A stretch of 64,000 nt of DNA, from positions 1,798,001 to 1,862,000 of the forward strand of contig JACAAK010000007.1 of the NCBI GenBank assembly GCA_025093985.1, read 5' to 3'. The first letter of the stretch is position 1. Each line of letters starts with the position of its first letter. Under the pieces are notes generated by a model that searched no databases, was not told where the DNA came from, and worked only from the letters and a program-made list of their open reading frames with translations. The translations under genes and the position numbers were made by a program. Below, piece by piece: positions 47,849 through 62,244 of the stretch. The DNA comes from Calvatia gigantea. Its lineage: Eukaryota; Basidiomycota; Agaricomycetes; Agaricales; Lycoperdaceae.

Positions 47849-49490
47849 ATGCGCTGGTCTTCTGCCTTAGCTTTGCTCTCTTTTGCGACACTTGGACATG
47901 CTGTCGTGGGGCCAGGTGTTGTGACCGGAAATACGGCTGTTCATGACCCCACCATGTGTAAGGACAATAGCGGAAAATATTTCGTGTTCTGTACGTTCGC
48001 TCGATTAGCTGCTCTCTACAACCTGCCAGCTGACGTATGAATTGAAGCAACTGCGGTTGGCATAGAAATCAGGACTTCTACTGACCGCACGGCTTGGACA
48101 CTCATAGGAAAAGTCTGGCCCAACGGTGCATCTTGGACGGATCCATTCACAGGCACTTCGAATGGGCAAGTTCAGTGTCTCCTTGACCCTCAATTATGGA
48201 CTGATTGCTCCGCTGGCAGGAACCTTTGGGCACCGGATTGCACATATGTCAACGGTCAATTCATTGTGAGTGGATTCTATCAGGTATAGATTCCCTGGCT
48301 CAAGTATCTTTCTCAGCTTTACTACGCTGCTTCAAGCTTTGGATCCCAGAAGGTATTCAAATGCCTTTTCGACGAACTGAGCCGCACGTTTAGCATTTCA
48401 ACCAGTCTGCTATCTTCCTTGCGAAGTCTTCTACCGGTCTTCCTGGTGAGCTGTCCCGGTTGGGTTCATTAATGAACATACTCAAATTGTATCTAGGGAG
48501 CTGGAGTCACCAGGGAATGGTAACGCAAACATCAAGTTCCAATAACTATAACGTGAGCAACCTTGCCCAATTGTATCGCTCGGTGATGTGCATCAAATGA
48601 ACATAATCAAGGCCATTGATCCCAAGTGCGTCCATGGGACTTCGTGAAATGGAGTACTAATTTACCGTCACTCTATGCAGCCTCTTGATCGGTAAGTCAC
48701 ACTACCGCAAGCTACCAGACAAACCATTTACAACAATTGAATAGATGGCAGCCGTTGGCTCCTTTCCCTCGGCAGTTTCTGGACCGGCATCAAGTCTATG
48801 AGGTGAGCTCGCAGCTTATCCGGTCAACCCACACTTCTAAACAAAGTATTTCATAGCATAAATCCATCCACCGGCTTCCTTTCCAGCTCTACAGTCACTT
48901 CCCTCGCGCAACGCACGGCCAACAGCGGTGCCATCGAAGCCAGCGCTGTCTTCAAATCTGGAAGCTTCTACTACCTCTTCACGAGCTGGGACAATTGCTG
49001 CCGAGGAACTTCGAGTACTTACAACATACGCGTTGGGCGCTCCTCTTCGTAAGTGCTCATCTCCTCTGACAGATGCAGGTTCTGTATTGATGGTGGTACA
49101 AGGGCGACTGGTACTTTCGTTGATCAGGCTGGTGTTTCCCTTTTGAACGGAGGCGGCACGCTCGTTCTAGGGTCACACGACAACGTTTGTGCTTTATGCT
49201 GAACCTCTAGGCTTAAGTGTTGAAACAGTGTTGCGGTTCAGATAATTGGGCCTGGCGGCCAAGATCTTATGATGGATAATGATGGTCCCATTCTCATCTA
49301 TCGTAAGCCTTGGGTGCCTTATACCATTTAAGGCACGAGTCTCATAATCATCACAGATTATTACACACCCTCAGGTAGCTTCGTGAGTCATTTCTTCGTC
49401 TCTCAAATGTTGCCCTTGTTCATAAACTCCTGCTGGTAGCTCGGAATCAACAGACTCGACTTCTCAAGTGGATGGCCCGTCGTTGTTTAA
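47849..49490 (+). CDS. Secreted GH43 arabinan endo-1,5-alpha-L-arabinanase-type glycosidase
   Basis: Extracellular pectin side-chain (arabinan) hydrolase. The signal peptide is MRWSSALALLSFATLGHAVV with likely cleavage after GHA. The five-bladed propeller shows the three inverting-mechanism acids: VHDPTM (Asp base), NAIDPS (pKa-tuning Asp) and GAIEAS (Glu acid). Other family text: STDRTAWTLIGKVWPNGASW, GNLWAPDCTYVNGQF, SAIFLAKSSTGLPGSW, SFYYLFTSWDNCCRGTSSTY, GSHDNV, GPGGQDLM and GSFLGINRLDF, ending SSGWPVVV. Around ten very short introns, some exons under 40 nt. About 320 residues and no carbohydrate-binding module. Indicates plant-cell-wall use. Confidence 0.92.
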
Positions 49491-49705
49491 GATGTTATGT
49501 TGTTGTAACCATGATTCTGTATGGTCAAGGAATGCAAGAGAATATAAGTGTTCTACTGTATTACAAGGCATATCAATGAGTCAACAGCTCGAATCATGAG
49601 GTACAAGGAAATCACAAGGACGCTGGAAATAACAGAATAAAGACAATTATTAGGGTAAAATAAGATTTGCTTCCATAGCATGCTTGCTTGCGATTCTGAA
49701 CAGTC

Positions 49706-52700
49706 TCAGTCTGACTTGAAGTTGCCCGCTGCGACTGCAAGTAAGAACCTCTCCACCACAGCTTTGCCTTTCTGAAGGTTCACGAGAGAAATGCGCTCAT
49801 CGGGCAAATGTGCTTGGTCCTACATCATAAGTCAGAAACCTGATAAGCCCAGGAAAGATCAAAGTAACTTACTGAACTCTGTCCCATGGGCAAGTGCAAG
49901 GCATGACACTTGAATTCTTTTTCCAGTTGTGGCACAGAAGGAATCGACTGCGAAAAATTTCGGACATTAGACGACAGCGACTTAAAAAGGCTGGCGTGCG
50001 TGGCAACTTACACCTCCTTCTCTTATCCGCAGTGGTTCCATACCCCATTCTTTGGCGACAGCGTCCTCCAATGCTTTAAAGTATGGGTCGTCGAGTTCAC
50101 CCAGCCACCAATCAGCCGTGTGTTCCACGTCAACCTACGGAGATGACCGAGATAAGGATGGCAGGACAAATATCATGAACGAGAGGACGGCACCTGAAGT
50201 TTGTTGGGTGTTCCGAAGCTGGCAAAAGTGTTCTTTATAAAATCAGTTAAGGCGTGGACGATGGTGTCAAGATCTTGGTCAGGCACAATACGCAGAGATA
50301 TCTGCGCTTTGACGGTGCTAGGAATGACGGTTGAGTCTGCGTGCAGGAAAATCGGCAGTAAGAATATGTCTAGTGGAAGGAAAAGTGATAGGCATACTTT
50401 TGGGACCACTGATTTCAATGTTATGCATGGTTAAGGATGGCTCGCACCACCTTGACCGTAGTAAGGTTGCTGGTTTTTTGGTGACCTTGGATAATAGCTT
50501 GTAGAGTTCTTCCTCTTCTGCTGTTAGCGCCCGAACTTTATCATCTGTGTCCAGGAGTCAGTGGCTGGATGCCAAGAAATTGACTGGGACTTACAAAAAT
50601 TCGGTATTTGGATGCGGCCGTGGCTGTTGGTGAGCGTAGCAAGTAGTTTTACCCTAGTTCGAGTCAGTCATGCAGAAAGGGCTGAATTGAGGAACGACTC
50701 ACATATCAGCCATGGGCTCCACGATAGCACCACCTTCAATACCAGAATGCAAATCTGGCATCTCGTTTGAAATCTGGAAGCCAGTATTATACTCCAAGCG
50801 TCAAGGCAACCAAAGAAATGCACATACAACAAGTTTACAGTGTACCACACCTCTCAAACCATACGTCAAACAAGCCCTATCCTCGGCGATCCACGTCGAG
50901 TTACTGAAGAATAACCATGAGTAGAGGTATCCTAGCTCTCACAATACATGCTCACCTGACTAAGATCTCATCAATATGCCCAATGATATCTTTATGTTTC
51001 CGTACAGTGTCGGCAAAGCCAACACTTCCAATCTCTTCCTGACCCTCGATTAAGAAGACCAAATCGACTCCAAGGGCCCTTCGAGCGAGGAGATCAGCAG
51101 CTGCGCAAGCAGTTGCGATGATAGGCCCTTTGTCATCCGTCACGCCACGACCGTATAGGTATCCGTTCCTCCCTGTCAAAGTAAACGGATCAGAGCTCCA
51201 TCCTTCTGGAGGAGCTGGCATAACATCGTAGTGTCTGTAATTCAGAAAGCCTGTTTAGATAGTGAAGGTATCCAAACAACGGTGCAGGCTGACCCATAGA
51301 AGAGGATTCGAGGCCGTGGCCTATCGCCCTTGCTACCCTCAAATGTTCCCAGCACGATAGGGTTGCTTCCTTCACCGGTAGGGAGCTTTAAGAACATGAA
51401 AATTCATTCTGGAAGTAGGCGGAAATTGCTCACAAGAGTAGCTTCAGCACCCAGCTGCGCTAGACACTTCTTTAACCAGATGGCAGCCTGTCGACAATCT
51501 TCTTTGTGTTGGGGTTGCGAGCTGACACTTGGGATCGCCACAAATTTGGAAAGTGCATGGGTCAGCGTTTCTGCCATATATGTTCAGCCTTTGAAGAGAA
51601 ATTGCAGCAGATCACTCGGGCGCTTGCCTGATGTTGAAGTAGCCAAAACCGGGGAATCAGAGCTACCTGCTTTGTCGACTGTATTGGGTGGGACATTCAC
51701 AGGCACCAACTCCCAGACCTGAAGAGAAGGGTCAGCGTTGTAATAAGACTTCAAAGCGCACACGATATTTACCTTGATGTTAGAGTCATTTCCGCCAGTG
51801 ACGAGGCAAACCCCGCATTCATTGCGCTTGGTTATAATTGAAGAAAGCGTAATGCCGTCGTGTGCCGCCCACGAAGCTGTACAATCGAACGAAGCTGACC
51901 ATCGCTTAAATGAATGGGGTTAATAGAAGGTACGATTTCACGAAGCCCAAATTCGACGGACCTTGACACAACCGTTAGCCGAGCAGGTATATAAATCACC
52001 GTTGAAGATCGATAGCGACAAAATGTCAACGCACTGTAGATTTTGAGTTTTAATCGCCCGACAAAGGATCAGCTCATGGGACTTCATACCTCTTGAACAA
52101 TTATCGTCCGAACGGAAGTTTTTGTTTCCAGGTCCAAAATCTTTACATAGCCCTCCTGACATCCGGCGGCAATAGTCTCGCCTCTCGAAACGAGAGCCAA
52201 AACAGCGCCTTGGCCGCAGTCAAATTCATGGATTAGGCGCGGAACTAGTCCGGAGCAATCCCAGAGCTGTTAGAGCGGCATTCTCAGTACCGACATGTGG
52301 ACTGCTACGATCAATAGGCCTACTTTAACATATTCGTCTCCGCTGCCTGTCGCAAGTCGTACGCCATTCTCGTCATCGAGGATGGTCATACAGTAAATGT
52401 ATCCCCAGTGAGCGGAGTCGATGATATTGGATGCTGAGATTCTGAAATACGCTCGAGGTGCTGGGACCTCCGAACATTCTGAGTCTGGGCTCTGTCGACC
52501 CTCTAGATATGTCGAGCCATTGCGAGCGTTAATGTCGGCCGGTTTACGCTCGTACTGCGGGTAACTGTCAAAGAACTTGTGTGCCTTACGGAGAGATGCA
52601 TGGATTGGGGTGGCAGAGCCGCTATTCGGCATTTCCTGTAGAGACGAGGAAGACCCTGACGGGGACACCGGGTGCTGGAAGTCAAACCATTGTAAAGAGG

Positions 52701-53404
52701 TGTTTTTGCAGCCAACAAAAATCGTCTGCAGAGTTGGTGACCAGGCAAGGGAGAAGAGATCGCCAGAACTGTGCTCCAGGTAGGGATCGATAACATATAG
52801 CGGCACGAGAGTTTTAGTGCACCAGACCTATGAGACGTAATTAGTAGAGACAGGTTTCTTTGGGAAACAGTAGCATACCCGTATTGTACTATCGGCTGGA
52901 CGCATGATCAGGACGGAGTCATGCAACGGATCAACTGGACAAACCTCCCGAGCTGAATAACCATTTTTTCTCTTCCGCATACTCCAACGCAAGGACACTC
53001 CCCGTGTGACCACGCAGAGTGTCTTTTAGAGTGAACGTCTTCTTGTCCCAAACCTACGAAAATGTCAACATGAGAACAAATCCAACAATCCAGCCATCAC
53101 GCACAAGAATGTTGCGGCCCTGGCTACCAGAAAAAATGTAGGCATCATTGGCTGCCAAGCTGAGGACGGAGCTCTTGCTTTCCTGAAGAGAGTGCAACAG
53201 CAGGGGTGGGGAGAAACCGGATTGCAAATCACGGCTAAGAGATGCTGGTTTCATGAGGGGGGAGGTGGAGAGAGAATGAGGTAAAGGACGTACAGTGGGA
53301 CAGGGATGAAGGCATGGGGGATAATGTATGCCTGGTAAGTAAGGCGAACAAGGAGTTATGGGCGCTTCAGCGGTACCAAGCGAATGATGCATTGATCGGA
53401 GCAT
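49706..53404 (-). CDS. DUG2: Dug2-type WD40 plus M20 metallopeptidase (glutathione degradation)
   Basis: Cytosolic Dug2 pairs with Dug3 to hydrolyse glutathione. The N-terminal half is WD40: SSVLSLAANDAYIFSGSQGR, GHTGSVLALEY, DLFSLAWSPTLQTIFVGCKN, YCMTILDDENGVRLATGSGD and CLVTGGNDSNIKVWEL. The C-terminal half is M20: VAIPSVSSQPQ, LFYGHYDVMPAP (H-x-D), YLYGRGVTDDKGP (bridging Asp), LVFLIEGQEEIGS (Glu-Glu) and, at the end, DEAHL-like SDQAHLPDERISL. It stops at 49706. The start at 53404 (MLRSMHHSLGTAEAP) leaves only 35 bp to the divergent neighbour; an internal Met at 53254 (MKPASLSRDLQSGF) gives a more usual distance and may be the real start. Many introns. Confidence 0.9.
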
Positions 53405-53439
53405 CGTCGCCAACGGAATTGCGCAATACTTGGGTTGGA

Positions 53440-55166
53440 ATGCACTCTGACTCTGATTCCGACTCTCTTCCAGACATTACACAGGCTATTGCGGCCTTAA
53501 GTATGTGGGTCTCTCAGTCCGCAGAGCCTTACTCATGGAAATGCAGAAAACATCCCCATCGTCAATTTGAGGAAACAGAGTACGAAGCGGAAGAAGCGCC
53601 CGCTATCACCTCACCCGTCCACTTCCGGAAGAGGGCAAAAAGACCCTCCAGAGGCTCCACGCAAGAAGCGGAAGCTCCGAAAATCTAAAGGTAGCCACTT
53701 ATTCTCGACTCGCTTCACTGCTTCTAATTATCGAATAGCCAAAGGTACCGCCCTATTTCTCCCGGCCGAGATCCGGGCTTAATCTCATCCGACTAGCCTC
53801 ATCTCCAATCGAGTTGACTTCTGAAGATGAGCCAAAATATTCGAAGGGCAGAGTCACCACGGGAAATAGCTGCAAACCAACGGATGTCATCGACCTCTGT
53901 TCAGACACAGAAGATCCCCCCAGGCCTCCAAGGTCCACCCGAACTCGACTTCCACAGGAAGGAGACACTGTCATCCTCCTTCTATCCAGTGACGATGAGT
54001 TGCCTCCTACCATTCAGCCTCGCTTGAGGACTCCCACTCTCAATCTTTTAAATGGTGTGCACAGCCCTGCACCAGGGACCGGTTCTCCAGCAGTGACGCC
54101 AACTCTAAACATCCACATGTCATTAACAGCCGCAGGTCTAGTGCAGGTGGATACTATCGAAACCAGTCAGGGAACACTAGAACCAACGCCTCCCGATATC
54201 ACTTCCGAAAAAAATACACCATCGATATCCACAACGCTTACTGTCCATGAACAATCGCCATCTCCAATTCATCAGACTAGCACCGTGACCAAGACACACC
54301 CTTCAGCCGATGACGAGAAACCCCTTGGGCGCTTGCAGGGCATCTACAAAGAGGCTTTGAGAAATGCATCTTCAGATGAGGGGGCTGCTTTGCCATATTG
54401 TGCATTTCCCTCCAAGGGCAAATCGAAACCGCATTCTCCACTAAGGACTCTTCAGCTTGAAATTTTCACCCCAGGTTCTCCTCTCCCCCCACTTCTCACT
54501 CCGTTGTATTTTAATCGATTCCGACAAGGTCTCTCTCCACCGCGGAATTCACTGACTGGAGTACAGGCAGCCTCTTCCATGATTCTCTCCAGGGACACGA
54601 CAGCCACGGTAGCTTCAGTTCAGGATACTCCCAATAGCCGACCACCGAAAATCTACGTTGGTGCCCAATCTTCGAAATCCCTGGATCAACCTGAAACCAC
54701 GGTTGTTGAAGAGACTTCGAGGGTTGTCATCGAAATAGACGCACAGCCTGCGGAGCCCCAGACACCTGTAGTCGAGAAAGCATCTCCTCTGCCGCCTCAC
54801 ACTTCTAGATCAGAATTTACTAGTTCACGGAGATCACTGGGTCTTCAAGAAATAGATGAGGCTGCTCCACCACAACCCAATACAAAAGAATCAGTGGCCG
54901 ACTTAACAGTCGACGCAATTGCATCTCGAGGCTCAACAACAATCCAGATATCCACACCGCCGCCTTTGCAATATGCTAGTCCTGTGCCCGTTAACGTTGT
55001 GGCGGACGCGGAAGGCGTCCAACCGAACGCTCACGTTTCCGACCCAGAATTAGATTCAGCCACAAGTACGCAGGAAATCGCGGAGATGTTGGCGAATGGT
55101 CCTGAAGATATCACAGATGAAGAACTTCTGGCTATTGGACTTTGCTATCCTGAACTCGACACTTAG
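53440..55166 (+). CDS. Disordered nuclear-type protein with SUMO-interacting-like motifs, family not recognised
   Basis: Three exons: MHSDSDSDSLPDITQAIAAL (53440) splices to KNIPIVNLRKQSTKRKKRPL, ending in the basic cluster APRKKRKLRKSK. Acceptor 'cgactag' (about 53794) then opens ASSPIELTSEDEPKYSKG and a long exon to 55166. Within about 60 residues lie DVIDLCSDTED and DTVILLLSSDDE, both hydrophobic-core-plus-acidic motifs of the SUMO-interacting (SIM) type, and SSPIELTSEDE is a weaker third. The rest is Pro/Thr/Ser-rich without a fold, ending in a short acidic helix ITDEELLAIGLCYPEL. A bipartite NLS is likely. I do not recognise a family. It is divergent from DUG2 at very short distance. Confidence 0.65.
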
Positions 55167-55479
55167 TCTTGGGATTCCTGGACCCGCAAATATGGTGGAA
55201 TTCAGTTTGTTTTACAGGTGTTGAGGCTGGCTTCAATTTTGGGTCATAATATGTATCATTATTTAACTCTTGTTATTACACCCGCATTAATTACAGGACA
55301 CAAATCATTGGAATGCATGCATAAATTTTTGGGATCGATTGGAATACTGCGTTGAGGCGTGAAATCACTCACCACAATTCTAAGTCCCCATCACCGAGCG
55401 TGAGTACTTGAGTACTTGAGTACTAATCGGAGCTCAGCTACGCCTGACTTCTGCGCCTTGTTGTTCTCCCAAAGCACCT
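55167..55479. other. Intergenic stretch with the CLYBL-like promoter
   Basis: 313 bases with AT-rich text typical of a 3' UTR end, followed by a perfect tandem octamer at 55401-55424 in the presumed promoter. Confidence 0.5.
55401..55424 (+). repeat. Perfect tandem repeat (TGAGTACT)x3
   Basis: Three exact head-to-tail copies of TGAGTACT, each containing the palindrome AGTACT, 56 nt upstream of the start codon of the CitE/CLYBL-like gene. It could be a cluster of dimeric-factor sites or a short satellite. Confidence 0.7.
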
Positions 55480-56999
55480 ATGCAATCCGCACTGCATCCT
55501 TGCTTCCCTCGCTTTCTAACGTCTCCTGGAGCTAGTCTCCCAAAATGCAGGAAGCTATTTTCCCGGGGCCTTGTGACCTTTAACTCTCACAATAACTTTG
55601 AACTCCCACCGGTGACACTCCGACGGTCGTATCTCTATGTCCCCTCGTCCTCCGACCGGATGCTTGAGAAGACAAAGGCCTCCCCGTCAGATGTGTTTAT
55701 CTACGACCTCGAAGACAGTATTTCTCCTGTACCTGTGGATAAGGCTAATGCTCGAACCAGACTAAGAGAGTTCTTGAGTGTTGGTTGGTTTTCTGTTGTC
55801 CCAAGACAATTATCGTACTAACAACAGTTATTTCATTGTATAGACGAACCCAATTTCGAACCGCGAACGAATTGGTGTGCGCGTGAATGATATCAGTACA
55901 CCTCATTTCGAAGAGGATGTGAAGACTATTGTATGGACCCCAACTTCCCTCTGCTTCGATTTATTGATTTATTTTACCAGATATCCCTTGAGAACGTGAC
56001 TAACCTCATCCTTCCAAAGATACACTCGTCAAAGGACTTGGACTATGTCTCCGGGCTCATATACGAAATTTACCAGAAAACCGACAGGGAGACGCCGTTG
56101 AATATCATACCTAGTATTGAGAGCGCAAGGGGAATGATGGACCTTGGAAAAATTGCGAGCTGGAAGTCGAAAGCTGGGATGCAGATGGGTGGCGGCTTGA
56201 GTGCGTTGTTGGTGTGCTCCTTTCTCTCTAAGATTCCCCAAGACGATTAATCTGAAAATTACTTCATGTTTGCCTAGTTTGCGGCAGAAGATTGTGCGCC
56301 CAGCGCCCGGTTTTTCAAGTAATGCTGATTTATTAACATATCATCACAGATTGCGCGGACACAGGAATTTTAAGGACGCCTTCAAGGCGTGAACTCCTCT
56401 ACACCCGTTCACAGATTGTTATTGCAGCAAAAGCATTTGGCTTGGAGGCTATTGATATGGTGTGGCCCTCTCGAGTTATCCTGTCGTAATCTATCCTGAC
56501 GGAATTTTGGGACGTCCACAGGTATGCGTGCAGTATAAAGACCCGAAAGTTCTTGAAGACGAGTGCCTCGACGGACGGCAACTCGGATTCACTGGGAAGG
56601 TTCGTATGCCCCCCATTACGCGAAGTCCCCAGTCTGAAATTGAGATGATAGCAAGCAATACACCCCACGCAAGTATTGACTATTCAGTCAACATATGTTC
56701 CTACATCCCAAGGTACATTCGCGTCCATTAAGCTCCTTAAAATAATAACCCTGGTGATGACCACTAGAAACCCTCCGCGCCGCAAAGATCCTGCACCAAA
56801 TGAAACTAGCGCACGAAACCGAGCGAGGAGCCGTCGGGTTAGAGGGTGAGATGATTGACGCTCCAATGCTAAAACAGGTGTGCCAACAACCTCTTATTCC
56901 TTCCAAGTTCCCGTTTACACATCTTTCCCCAAGGCAGAGAAAACGATTGCAATTGCCAAAGCGGCTGGTTTGGATATACCTGATGTGTCACAAATGTAA
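55480..56999 (+). CDS. Mitochondrial CitE/CLYBL-like (HpcH/HpaI family) CoA-lyase
   Basis: Relative of citrate lyase beta and human citramalyl-CoA lyase, which handles itaconate-derived citramalyl-CoA. The Arg-rich leader MQSALHPCFPRFLTSPGASL fits a mitochondrial presequence. Then LRRSYLYVPSSSDRMLEKTK, DVFIYDLEDSI (acid Mg2+ site), RIGVRVNDISTPHFEEDV, ISLENVTNLILPKIHSSKDL, LNIIPSIESARGMMDLGKIA (Glu metal ligand), ALLFAAEDYCADTGILRTPS (second acid site, split by an intron inside Tyr), AAKAFGLEAIDM and GKQAIHPTQVLTIQSTYVP (using acceptor 'gatgatag'), ending KAAGLDIPDVSQM at 56999. About 345 residues and at least seven introns. The precise CoA substrate is inference. Confidence 0.88.
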
Positions 57000-57196
57000 T
57001 AATATTGATTCCGCTTTACCTATACAATGTCAGTATCCTATTATGAGGGTTCTTGGGCGTGGCCCGTGAGTGAATGCCTTTCGAGATGACTTGCCTTGAC
57101 TCGTGACGCCGAGGAGTGGCTGTGCCCAGGTGCAACTGAAGCGCTGATGTTATGTGCGGTTATTGACTCGGCGACTTAACAGTCACTTCGTATTTC

Positions 57197-61049
<3,853 letters not shown>

Positions 61050-61231
61050 CCTGACAACATGTTGTTCAACTCCTAGATCCGATTTATTGGTACATTTAGT
61101 TCTGTCTTCCGCATGCTTTGTGTCACCATGTCTGCAAACTTCACGTCATCACCCCCGTCCAACGAACGGCATCCCAGTCGGCCTGTATTCGCAGCCATGA
61201 AAATATGTCCCGGACCACGAAAACAAACGGC

Positions 61232-62244
61232 TTACATGATGTTGACCTCCAACATCGTCACATTATTAGGAAGGCTGGCAATGTGAACGACGGTATCCGC
61301 TACATGCTGTACATCTATAACTGGCTCGGGTAGAACCCGACCATCAGCTTGGAGAGTTCCGGCGTTGAACCCACTCGTCAGCGCACTGGCCGTATTGCCT
61401 GAAACATGCATAAAATCAAATCGACTTCTGATCGGGTCGAGGGGATTCTTACCAATATCTATTTGTGTGCAAGCGATATTGTATTTACGACCGTCTAATG
61501 CAGTACACTTTGTGAGGCCTGTCATCGCATGCTTGGTAGTTGTATAGGGAAACATGCGCGGTCTGGGAACATGTGCGGAAAGTGATCCATTGTTTATAAT
61601 GCGACCTTGGCCAGGGGTTGACATCCTTGGTATTGAGAAGGCAAATTGACCTACCTCCAACGGGTTCCTGTGCTTTAAATATCTTGAAAGCTTCCCGGGT
61701 GAACAAAAATGGACCGACAACGTTCACATCAAGAGCTCGTCGGAACGTAGCTAGTGTTAAATCCTCTACAGGTGTCGTAGGGCTGGGAGCAATGCCGGCG
61801 TTCTGGATCATTGTTCAACTCGCGATGGAGTGGGCCCGAGACAAGTCCCGCTAGGGGGAACGCTTACATTGAAAACTAGGTCAATGCGGCCTGTTAGAGT
61901 AATTCACATTGCTAGTCCAATAGATTCGTTTCGCATTCCTCGACTCACCGAAAGTGGAAACCACACGTCGAAAGGATTCTTGCACAAATTCCTCGTCGGT
62001 TACATCACCGGGTAACACGAGTTTACCTTGACCTGGGCATAGGCCCTCTGTTTCATGCAGGTCGTCCGCGCGGCGAGCGATTAGGACAACATTCCACCCC
62101 ACTTTCGACAACGCAATTGCTGTCGCCCTCCCGATGCCTAAGCTGTTTTCAGGACATTGTGGTATAGGGTAATATGAATGAAAAACACGTACCAGAAGAT
62201 GCGCCAGTGATAATTGCGGTCTTTGTCGGATGAGCGCTAGCCAT
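61232..62244 (-). CDS. Short-chain dehydrogenase/reductase (classical SDR)
   Basis: NAD(P)-dependent oxidoreductase. [17 protein letters not shown] (62244) splices through acceptor 'agcttag' to [20 protein letters not shown], completing the TGxxxGIG cofactor motif; ARRADD follows the second strand (Arg-Arg suggests NADPH). Then [40 protein letters not shown] (NAG motif), [38 protein letters not shown] with [11 protein letters not shown] (catalytic Tyr-x3-Lys and upstream Ser) and [10 protein letters not shown], ending [11 protein letters not shown] at 61232. About 270 residues and at least five introns. Substrate unknown. It faces PRP2 tail to tail. Confidence 0.9.
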
